64,000 bases of DNA from Massilia sp. METH4 (GTDB lineage Bacteria > Pseudomonadota > Gammaproteobacteria > Burkholderiales > Burkholderiaceae_D): NCBI RefSeq assembly GCF_037094685.1, contig NZ_CP146614.1, forward strand, positions 1,240,001 to 1,304,000. Direction: 5' to 3'. The notes beneath the pieces were generated by a model. That model was not told the DNA's origin, did not search any database, and worked only from the letters and a program-made list of their open reading frames with translations. Shown piece by piece: positions 57,608 to 64,000 of this stretch. Within the stretch, counting starts at the first letter, position 1; each line of letters starts with the position of its first letter. The position numbers and the translations under genes were made by a program.

Positions 57608-58886
57608 GGATCTCTCGGATGTTGCGGGGATTCGGGGTGGTGAGCCAGCGCAGCAGGGGCTCGTGCAATTCGTAGGGCTGCGTGCCGAAGGAGCGGAACA
57701 GATCCTCGATGTCGGCCTTCGGCGCGGTGGCGAAATCGAGCGGCGGCACCTTTGCATTGGTGGCGTTCGTCACGAATCCCCACTTGCCGGCACCCTGGCC
57801 GCCCTGCTGCGTGACGACCTTCCACGACCAGGCCGTGGCGGCCCAGCCGTACCTGGCGTACGTGTCGAACGAGGCGCGTGCCACCTGCCCGCCCAGCTCC
57901 AGGCCCATCATGGCCCATGGCTGCATTTCGCCGACGAAGAAGGCCGTATCCAGGCGGCGCAGGCGTTCGTCCCATTTGCACACGGTGTCCCCCTCTCCCT
58001 GGGCGCACGTCAGCCAGTCGCGGTGCACCTTCAGGCCGGGCTTGCCCCAGCCGAAGTGGCCGGGATAGGGGTGCATCTCGAATGCCACGTTCTTCATGCC
58101 GTGATCGGCCGGCTTGCCGTAGGCATCGATGCCGTTCCTGGCGTGGCCGGGCAGGATGATCACGTGATTCGGGTCGACGGCGCGGATCGCCGCGTATAGC
58201 CGGCGCACATTGGCGGCCATCGTGGCCGGGTCGGTGCCCCACGGTTCATTGAGCACGCTGTAGCCCGCGACGGCGCCGCGGTCCCGGTAGCGGGCCGCGA
58301 TCTGTTGCCACAGCCATTCGGTGCGCGCCTGGTTGTCCGGCACGCTCCAGTACAGATTGCGGTTGGCGCAGCCGCTGTGGTGCTCGACGCCCTGGCTGCC
58401 CGCGGCGCCGTGCAGGTCGAGCACCACGTACATGCCGCGCTTCTCCGCCTCGGCGATGGCAATGTCGAGGTAGTGCCACGCGTCCGGCCGCAGGGTGCGC
58501 GGCTTTTTCTCGTCCTCGATCACCGTGTGGATGAACGGCAGGCGTACCACGTTCAAGCCGTGCCGGCGCATCAGGTCCCAGTCGCGCGTGGTGATCCAGT
58601 TATCCCGAAAAACCTGGAACAGGCGCTGCCGCTCCGCGTAGCCGAAGCGTTGGTCGAGCACCGCTTCGAGCTTGCACTGGTCGTCCACGCTGCCCGTCTT
58701 GTCCAGCTCCATCATCCAGAACTCGTTGATCAGCCAGTTGCCCAGGTTGGCACCACGCAGGATGGCCTGCCGGCCGCCCGCATCGACCCACTTCGTGCCC
58801 TCCGTGTGCAGCATCGGCAGCTCCTGCGCGCCTGCCCCGGTCATCGCGGCCGTGGCGATCATCGCCGCCATCATTGTCTTGCGCAT
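57597..58886 (-). CDS. GH5 glucanase, exported
   Basis: A 429-residue GH5 enzyme (endoglucanase or exo-1,3-beta-glucanase type). A signal peptide (MRKTMMAAMIATAAMTGAGA) ends near residue 20. It carries ILRGANLGNWLINEFWMME, similar to fungal-type exo-1,3-glucanases and related GH5_9-like proteins, the acid/base E214 in LNEPWG, and the likely nucleophile E320 in FVGEMQPW. It is the first gene of the GH5-GH1 pair, with a LacI-type palindrome 39 bp upstream. Confidence 0.9.
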   Translation of the reverse strand: MRKTMMAAMIATAAMTGAGAQELPMLHTEGTKWVDAGGRQAILRGANLGNWLINEFWMMELDKTGSVDDQCKLEAVLDQRFGYAERQRLFQVFRDNWITTRDWDLMRRHGLNVVRLPFIHTVIEDEKKPRTLRPDAWHYLDIAIAEAEKRGMYVVLDLHGAAGSQGVEHHSGCANRNLYWSVPDNQARTEWLWQQIAARYRDRGAVAGYSVLNEPWGTDPATMAANVRRLYAAIRAVDPNHVIILPGHARNGIDAYGKPADHGMKNVAFEMHPYPGHFGWGKPGLKVHRDWLTCAQGEGDTVCKWDERLRRLDTAFFVGEMQPWAMMGLELGGQVARASFDTYARYGWAATAWSWKVVTQQGGQGAGKWGFVTNATNAKVPPLDFATAPKADIEDLFRSFGTQPYELHEPLLRWLTTPNPRNIREIHDQ

Positions 58887-58924
58887 CGGTCTCCTCCACT
58901 GTTCGATAATCAGTTTGACATACT

Positions 58925-58940
58925 ATGGAAAGGTTTCCAT
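58925..58940. promoter_or_regulatory. LacI-type operator upstream of GH5
   Basis: ATGGAAAGGTTTCCAT is nearly perfectly palindromic and resembles the two TTGGAAACGTTACCAA-type sites of this locus. It lies in the 110-bp gap between the lacI stop and the GH5 start. Confidence 0.7.
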
Positions 58941-58996
58941 TATGCCACGAAAAAAATGGCGCGCCGGCGGACGCGCCATCCTCCACCTGTTTGCGC

Positions 58997-60031
58997 TCAG
59001 GTGCGCTTGCCTGTCTTTGCCTGCGCTTTTGCCGCCGGCGGCGGCCCCAGCGAGGCGCGATGCGTTACGCTGAGCGGGTAGCGCCGCGTCACCGGCCGCT
59101 CGCCGCCATAGCAGCGGTTCAGCAACGCGTTCAGGCCCGCCTTCACCACGTCGCGCCACGGAATGTGCACGGAAGTGAGGCGCGGCGCGGAGAATTCCGC
59201 GCTCGGCGTATCGTCATAGCCCAGCACGGACACGTCGCGCGGCACGGCGATGCCCGCTTCCTGGAAATGCGACAGCGCGCCGACGGCCATCTCGTCGTTG
59301 GCGCAGAACAGCGCGGTGAATTCATGGCCGGATGCCAGCAGTTCCTTCGCGCAGGCGAAGCCGCCTTCCGGCGAGAAGTCGCTTTCGGCGATCCACAGGC
59401 TGCCGGTATCGATGCCGCCCTTCTTCAGCGCCTTGAGGAAGCCTTCGATGCGCTCCACGTTGTCCGGCGCGTCCGACGGGCCGGCGATCACGGCGATCTT
59501 GCGATGCCCGTGCTCCAGCAGCGTCTCGGCGCCCAGCGCCCCGCCCTTGCGGTGGTCGACCTGGAAGGCCTGTTCGCCGAGACCGCTGGCGGCGCTGTTG
59601 ACGACGACGATGTTGGCGCCCAGCGCGGCGATATCCTCGTCGCCCAGGATATTGCTCAGCGAGATGATGCCGTCGCAGCCCCGCTCACGCAGGAACTCGA
59701 TGCCCTCGACGGCCTGGCGCTGTGCGTCGCCACGGCCAACGCCGAAGGCCACCACCATGTGCAGGCCGTTGGCGCGCAATTCGGTGTCGATCATCTGCAG
59801 GATCGGGGTGTAGAAGGTGCCCTTCAGGATCGGGATATACACGCCAATCATCTTCGAATAGCCGGACAACAACGCGCGCGCCGCGTGCGATGGCCGGAAG
59901 CCCAGTTCCTCGATGGCCGCCCGCACCTTGGCCTGGGTGGCGGGCGATACCGCGCCCTTGCCGCTGACCACGCGCGATGCGGTGCCGAGCCCCACGCCCG
60001 CCAGCCGGGCCACGTCCTTGATGGTTGCCAC
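58997..60031 (-). CDS. LacI-family transcriptional regulator of the glucan locus
   Basis: A 344-residue repressor. Helix-turn-helix IKDVARLAGVGLGTASRVVSG at the N-terminus, hinge helix near SHAARALLSG, and a periplasmic-binding-protein-like sugar sensor domain (MIGVYIPILKGTFY, CDGIISLSN, VLGYDDTPSAEF). It is the obvious candidate to bind the three sites at 56164, 58925 and 60172, the last being upstream of its own start. The inducer is probably glucose or a beta-gluco-oligosaccharide; this is inference. Confidence 0.93.
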   Translation of the reverse strand: MATIKDVARLAGVGLGTASRVVSGKGAVSPATQAKVRAAIEELGFRPSHAARALLSGYSKMIGVYIPILKGTFYTPILQMIDTELRANGLHMVVAFGVGRGDAQRQAVEGIEFLRERGCDGIISLSNILGDEDIAALGANIVVVNSAASGLGEQAFQVDHRKGGALGAETLLEHGHRKIAVIAGPSDAPDNVERIEGFLKALKKGGIDTGSLWIAESDFSPEGGFACAKELLASGHEFTALFCANDEMAVGALSHFQEAGIAVPRDVSVLGYDDTPSAEFSAPRLTSVHIPWRDVVKAGLNALLNRCYGGERPVTRRYPLSVTHRASLGPPPAAKAQAKTGKRT

Positions 60032-60171
60032 TACCTTGTCCTATCGTGCATGTAATGACGCAAGCATACTGTAAAGGCGGGCCCTGCTTCCAGGCAAACG
60101 TCGCCACGTTCTTTGCCGGCAGCTCGTACGCGAAGGCAATCTGTCATGCCTGCCTCCCGGTGACGCCCCAT

Positions 60172-60187
60172 GTGGAAACGTTACCAA
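60172..60187. promoter_or_regulatory. LacI-type operator upstream of the lacI gene
   Basis: GTGGAAACGTTACCAA, nearly identical to the site at 56164. It lies about 140 bp before the LacI start, consistent with autoregulation. The remainder of 60032-60289 shows nothing else recognisable. Confidence 0.72.
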
Positions 60188-60289
60188 CGTGGTGAGATCA
60201 TACATGAATCCCGATGCGCCGCCAAAAAATTTGGCGCTGCCGGCATCGACTGCCGGCAGCGCCACGCGGCGAGGCACAGGGCTGGCGTC

Positions 60290-61750
60290 CTACTCGACCG
60301 CCTTCACCATTTCCTCGATGATCTTCTTGGCATCGCCGAACACCATCATCGTCTTGTCCATGTAGAACAGCTCGTTGTCCAGGCCCGCATAGCCGGAAGC
60401 CATCGAGCGCTTGTTGACGATCACGGTCTTGGCCTTATACGCCTCGAGGATGGGCATGCCGGCGATCGGCGATTTCGGGTCCTTGGCGGCGGGGTTGACG
60501 ACGTCGTTCGCGCCCAGGATCAGCGCCACGTCGGCCTGGCCGAATTCGCCGTTGATGTCTTCCATCTCGAACACCTGGTCATACGGCACCTCGGCTTCGG
60601 CCAGCAGCACGTTCATGTGGCCCGGCATGCGGCCCGCCACCGGATGGATCGCGTATTTCACGGTCACGCCGTGCTCGGTGAGTTTTTCGACCAGTTCCTT
60701 CAGCGCATGCTGGGCGCGCGCCACCGCCAGGCCGTAGCCGGGCACGATGATGACGGTTTCCGCATTGCTCATCAGGAAGGACGCATCGTCGGCCGAGCCG
60801 GATTTCACGTTGCGCTGCACCTGGTTGCCGGCGGCGCCAGCCGCCGCTGCTTCTCCGCCGAATCCGCCCAGGATCACGTTGAAGAACGAGCGGTTCATCG
60901 CCTTGCACATGATGTACGACAGGATCGCGCCCGAGGACCCCACCAGCGAGCCGGCGATGATCAGCATGGAGTTGTTCAGCGAGAAGCCGATGCCCGCCGC
61001 CGCCCAGCCCGAGTAACTGTTCAACATCGACACGACGACCGGCATGTCCGCCCCGCCGATCGGGATGATGATCAGCACGCCCAGCACGAAGGCGATCGCG
61101 GTCATGACGAGGAACGGGGTCCAGGCCGGCGCCACGCCGTCGGCGAACACGAACACGAGGCCCAGCGCGATCATCACCAGCGCCAGCACCAGGTTCAGCA
61201 CGTGCTGGCCGGCGAAGACCACGGGCGCGCCCTGGAACAGCCGGAACTTGTATTTGCCGGCGAGCTTGCCAAAGGCGATGACGGAGCCCGAGAACGTGAT
61301 GGCGCCGACGAAGGTGCCGATGAACAGCTCGATGCGGTTCCCCAGCGGCAGCGGCTCGCCCGGCGCGGCGATGCCGAACGCCTGCGGTTCCGACACGGCG
61401 GCCACCGCGATGCACACCGCGGCGAGACCGATCAGCGAGTGCATCGCCGCCACCAGTTCCGGCATCTTCGTCATCTCGACGGTCTTGGCGAGATAGGCGC
61501 CGATCGCGCCGCCGACGATCACGCCCAGGGCAACCAGGCCGAAGCCCATGCCGCCAGGCGTGGTGCTCTCGGCCTGGAGCTTCGCGATCAGCGCGATGGT
61601 GGTCAGCACGGCGATGGTCATGCCGACCATGCCGAAGGCATTGCCGCGCCGCGCGGTGGCGGGCGAGGACAGCCCTTTCAGGGCCTGGATGAAGCACACG
61701 GAGGCGACGAGATACAGCATCGTCACCATGTTCATCGAGATGAAGGCCAT
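60290..61750 (-). CDS. pntB: NAD(P) transhydrogenase subunit beta
   Basis: A 486-residue PntB. The N-terminal half has the membrane helices (LYLVASVCFIQALKGLSSP, GGAIGAYLAKTVEMTKMPELVA), and the C-terminal half binds NADP (IVPGYGLAVARAQHAL, HPVAGRMPGHMNVLLAEA, GANDVVNPAAK). It exchanges hydride between NADH and NADP while moving protons, supplying NADPH. The start is immediately at the pntAb stop (one base overlap), so the three pnt genes form an operon. Confidence 0.97.
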   Translation of the reverse strand: MAFISMNMVTMLYLVASVCFIQALKGLSSPATARRGNAFGMVGMTIAVLTTIALIAKLQAESTTPGGMGFGLVALGVIVGGAIGAYLAKTVEMTKMPELVAAMHSLIGLAAVCIAVAAVSEPQAFGIAAPGEPLPLGNRIELFIGTFVGAITFSGSVIAFGKLAGKYKFRLFQGAPVVFAGQHVLNLVLALVMIALGLVFVFADGVAPAWTPFLVMTAIAFVLGVLIIIPIGGADMPVVVSMLNSYSGWAAAGIGFSLNNSMLIIAGSLVGSSGAILSYIMCKAMNRSFFNVILGGFGGEAAAAGAAGNQVQRNVKSGSADDASFLMSNAETVIIVPGYGLAVARAQHALKELVEKLTEHGVTVKYAIHPVAGRMPGHMNVLLAEAEVPYDQVFEMEDINGEFGQADVALILGANDVVNPAAKDPKSPIAGMPILEAYKAKTVIVNKRSMASGYAGLDNELFYMDKTMMVFGDAKKIIEEMVKAVE

Positions 61751-62055
61751 TATTTGCCTCCCTCTTTCTTGTCCTTCTTCTTGAACATTTCCAGCATGCG
61801 GCGCGTGACGAGGAAGCCGCCGAACACATTGACGGCGGCCAGCGCCACGGCCACGGTGCCGGTGACCTGCCCGATCACGCCGTCCGTGAGCCCGGCGGCC
61901 AGCATGGCGCCCACGATCACGATGGCGGAAATGGCATTGGTGACGGCCATCAGGGGCGTATGCAGCGCCGGCGTCACGTTCCAGACGACGTGGTAGCCCA
62001 CATAGATGGCCAGCACGAAGATGATCAAGTTGATGATGGTGTGACTCACTTCCAC
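61750..62055 (-). CDS. pntAb: NAD(P) transhydrogenase subunit alpha part 2 (membrane)
   Basis: A 101-residue membrane subunit with three helices (INLIIFVLAIYVGYHVVW, AISAIVIVGAMLAAGL, VAVALAAVNVFGGFLV). In E. coli this is the C-terminal part of PntA; here, as in many alphaproteobacteria and betaproteobacteria, it is a separate gene between pntAa and pntB. The start is probably GTG 62055 with GGGGAGAA upstream; GTG 62049 (VSHTIINL) is an alternative. Confidence 0.9.
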   Translation of the reverse strand: MEVSHTIINLIIFVLAIYVGYHVVWNVTPALHTPLMAVTNAISAIVIVGAMLAAGLTDGVIGQVTGTVAVALAAVNVFGGFLVTRRMLEMFKKKDKKEGGK

Positions 62056-62117
62056 GATGTTCTCCCCGTTTCCATGGTGGTACGGCTCACTTCCCGCATT
62101 TTCATCGCGTGCTCCCT

Positions 62118-63230
62118 TTATTTTCCGAGTATGTCTCCGCCATGGGCCACCAGGGTGGCCTTGATGATCTCGTCCTCGCGGTCGATCGCCAGCTTGTCGT
62201 CCTTGTCGATGATGAGCTTGAGGAAATCGAGCACGTTGCGGGCGTACAGCGCGGAAGCATCCGCGGCCACGTGGCAGGCGAGGTTGGGTTCGCCCACGAT
62301 GTAGACGCCGTGCTTCACCACCGTCTTGCCCAGCTCCGAGAGCGGGCAATTGCCGCCCTGCTCCACCGCCAGGTCGACGATCACGGAACCCGGTTTCATG
62401 GCCCGCACCGTCTCTTCCGAGATCAGCACCGGTGCCTTGCGGCCGGGGATCAGGGCGGTGGTGATGACGATGTCCGCCTGTCTGGCGCGCTCGTGCACGA
62501 GTTCGGCCTGGCGGCGCATCCAGTCCGCCGGCATCGGCCGCGCGTAGCCGCCCACGCCCTGGGCGATTTCCTTTTCCTCGTCGGTGAGGAAGGGCACGTC
62601 GATGAATTTCGCCCCCAGCGACTCGACCTGCTCCTTCACGGGCGGCCGCACGTCGGACGCCTCGATCACGGCGCCCAGCCGCTTGGCCGTGGCGATCGCC
62701 TGCAAGCCGGCCACGCCCACGCCCATGATCAGCACGCGGGCGGCCTTCACGGTGCCGGCGGCCGTCATCAGCATCGGCATGAAGCGTTGATAGGTGTTCG
62801 CCGCCACCATCACGGCCTTGTAGCCGGCGATGTTGGCCTGTGAAGACAGCACGTCCATCGACTGGGCCCGCGTGATGCGGGGCACGGCCTCCAGGGCGAA
62901 GGCGGACAGGCCGGCCGTGGCCATCGCGGCGGTATTGTCCGTATCGAACGGGTTGAGCATCCCGATCAGCACCGTGCCCGGCTTCATCAGCGCGCGCTCG
63001 CCCGCATCCGGGGCGCGCACCTTGAGCACGATGTCCGCGCCGAAGGCATCGGCCGCACTGCCGACGGTGGCGCCGGCGGCCACGTAGGCATCATCGGGAA
63101 TGGAGGCGGCCGTGCCGGCTCCGGCTTGAACGACCAGCTGGTGCTTGCCCGCGAGTTTCTTGACCGTTTCGGGTGTCGCGGCGACCCGTGTTTCACCCGG
63201 CCGGGTTTCGGCCGGTATGCCTATCCTCAT
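62118..63230 (-). CDS. pntAa: NAD(P) transhydrogenase subunit alpha part 1
   Basis: A 370-residue NAD-binding subunit. Features: RIGIPAETRPGETRVAATP at the start, the Rossmann motif GVGVAGLQAIATAKRLGA around residue 175, and VKEQVESLGAKFI. It resembles alanine dehydrogenase, as all PntA proteins do. ATG 63230 has a strong CGGAGG site; a further in-frame stretch to 63341 is unlikely. It opens the pntAa-pntAb-pntB operon. The gap to nudJ (63231-63420) holds a small palindrome near GAGAC-T-GTCTC (63265-63275). Confidence 0.95.
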   Translation of the reverse strand: MRIGIPAETRPGETRVAATPETVKKLAGKHQLVVQAGAGTAASIPDDAYVAAGATVGSAADAFGADIVLKVRAPDAGERALMKPGTVLIGMLNPFDTDNTAAMATAGLSAFALEAVPRITRAQSMDVLSSQANIAGYKAVMVAANTYQRFMPMLMTAAGTVKAARVLIMGVGVAGLQAIATAKRLGAVIEASDVRPPVKEQVESLGAKFIDVPFLTDEEKEIAQGVGGYARPMPADWMRRQAELVHERARQADIVITTALIPGRKAPVLISEETVRAMKPGSVIVDLAVEQGGNCPLSELGKTVVKHGVYIVGEPNLACHVAADASALYARNVLDFLKLIIDKDDKLAIDREDEIIKATLVAHGGDILGK

Positions 63231-63420
63231 AAACCGCCTCCGAATTTCGTTAATGGAGTGTTGCGAGACTGTCTCAACACTAGCACGGAAATCTTGTCGA
63301 TTTATATTTTTCATATGACAACTGGCACTTGTCGATGACAAGCGGCTGCCGGTGTCACGCGGCAGTCACATGTGTCCTGGCGGAACAGGCTAAAATACCG
63401 GCTCTTTCAAGGATCCCCTC

Positions 63421-63903
63421 ATGCCGCGTACCTGGAAACCCAATGTGACCGTTGCCGCCGTCATCGAGCGCGACGGTAAATTCCTGCTGATCGAAGAAGA
63501 GACCAGCGACGGCATCCGCCTGAACCAGCCGGCCGGCCACCTGGACCCGTTCGAATCGCTGGAAGAGGCCGTGGTGCGTGAAACGCTGGAAGAAACGGGC
63601 CACGATTTCACGCCGACGGCGCTGGTGGGCATGTATATGTCGCGCTACCGCTCGGCGCGCACCGGTGAACTGGTGACTTACCTGCGCTTCGCATTCTGCG
63701 GCGAGGTGGGCACTTACTATCCTGACCGGCCGCTCGACGACGGCATCCTGCGCACGATGTGGCTGACGCGCGACGAGATCGCCGCCTGCCGCGAACGCCA
63801 CCGCAGCCCGCTGTTGATGACGTGCGTGGACGAATACCTGGCGGGCAAGCGCGCCCCGCTCGAACTGCTGCACACGCACTCCTCGGTGTACGAGGAAGTG
63901 TGA
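63421..63903 (+). CDS. nudJ: NUDIX phosphatase NudJ
   Basis: A 160-residue Nudix hydrolase. The Nudix box GHLDPFESLEEAVVRETLEE plus TG is complete (G-x5-E-x7-RE-x2-EE-x-G). NudJ acts on nucleoside di- and triphosphates and thiamine pyrimidine pyrophosphate. AAGGA precedes the ATG. It is followed 20 bp later by mnmA, the order seen in E. coli and many others. Confidence 0.93.
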   Translation: MPRTWKPNVTVAAVIERDGKFLLIEEETSDGIRLNQPAGHLDPFESLEEAVVRETLEETGHDFTPTALVGMYMSRYRSARTGELVTYLRFAFCGEVGTYYPDRPLDDGILRTMWLTRDEIAACRERHRSPLLMTCVDEYLAGKRAPLELLHTHSSVYEEV

Positions 63904-63923
63904 ACTGATTTGGATGTAATGAG

Positions 63924-64000
63924 ATGAGCAAGAAAAAAGTCGTGATCGGCATGTCCGGTGGCGTGGACTCCTCGGTGTCGGCATGGCTGCTGAAGGAACA
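63924..64000 (+). CDS. mnmA: tRNA-specific 2-thiouridylase MnmA, partial (5' end)
   Basis: Only the first 25 codons are in the window. They read [17 protein letters not shown] and so on, with the P-loop-like [15 protein letters not shown] that MnmA uses to bind ATP. MnmA makes the 2-thio group of U34 in tRNA for Lys, Glu and Gln. The position after nudJ supports the call. Confidence 0.9.
   Translation, partial: MSKKKVVIGMSGGVDSSVSAWLLKE

Overview
The window looks like a chromosomal segment of a betaproteobacterium of the Oxalobacteraceae (Massilia/Duganella/Pseudoduganella type). Supporting signs are the high G+C content with strong GC bias at third codon positions, betaproteobacterial gene orders (leuS-lptE-holA-proA; fur divergent from bamE, followed by dapB; lptD-surA-pdxA-rsmA; nudJ-mnmA), and dispersed palindromic repeats built on GGGGACAG-, GGTGTCG- and GGTGCC-type cores. 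The genus is inferred from general resemblance, not from a search.

Layout. 1-7217 (minus strand): type VI secretion cargo module, vgrG, a DUF2169 gene and a large PAAR-like (DUF4150)/Rhs protein that runs off the left edge, with a possible sigma-54 promoter upstream. 7500-12580: a MITE-like palindromic element, a TraB/GumN-family protein, a secreted alpha/beta hydrolase, a solitary short flagellin with a good sigma-28 promoter, and a Sel1-repeat protein whose 3' end is made of a palindromic repeat. 12585-16972: a signalling pair (HDOD-GAF-histidine kinase and REC-PAS-GGDEF-EAL regulator) apparently in one operon with the Sel1 gene. 17161-20457: Bcr/CflA-type efflux pump, THUMP-type RNA methyltransferase and HemJ-like protein, separated by hairpin and repeat clusters. 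20578-26228: housekeeping operon leuS-lptE-holA-proA. 26334-29397: AraC, SDR, LysR and VOC genes (accessory). 29489-30506: a ParD-like antitoxin gene overlapping a methionine aminopeptidase gene. 30590-35917: barstar-like gene, exbD, exbB, dapB, bamE, fur, hrcA and a HAD phosphatase. 36045-41717: metallophosphoesterase lipoprotein, two tandem paralogous lipoproteins and a TonB-dependent receptor. 41999-47834: lptD-surA-pdxA-rsmA, divergent from 47950-52217 amgK-murU-pepP-ubiH (peptidoglycan recycling and ubiquinone synthesis). 52304-60031: a beta-glucan/oligoglucoside locus (sugar MFS, GH3, GH1, GH5, LacI) with three matching LacI-type operators. 60290-63230: proton-translocating transhydrogenase pntAa-pntAb-pntB. 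63421 to the end: nudJ and the first codons of mnmA.

How the parts work together. Outer-membrane biogenesis is strongly represented (lptD, lptE, surA, bamE, TonB receptor, ExbB/ExbD). The glucan locus is a self-contained import-and-hydrolysis regulon. No tRNA, rRNA, CRISPR array, integrase or complete transposon was seen. The most striking non-coding signal is the set of palindromic repeats: all four convergent gene-end gaps longer than about 10 bp hold one, and further copies sit at the 3' ends of co-directional genes.
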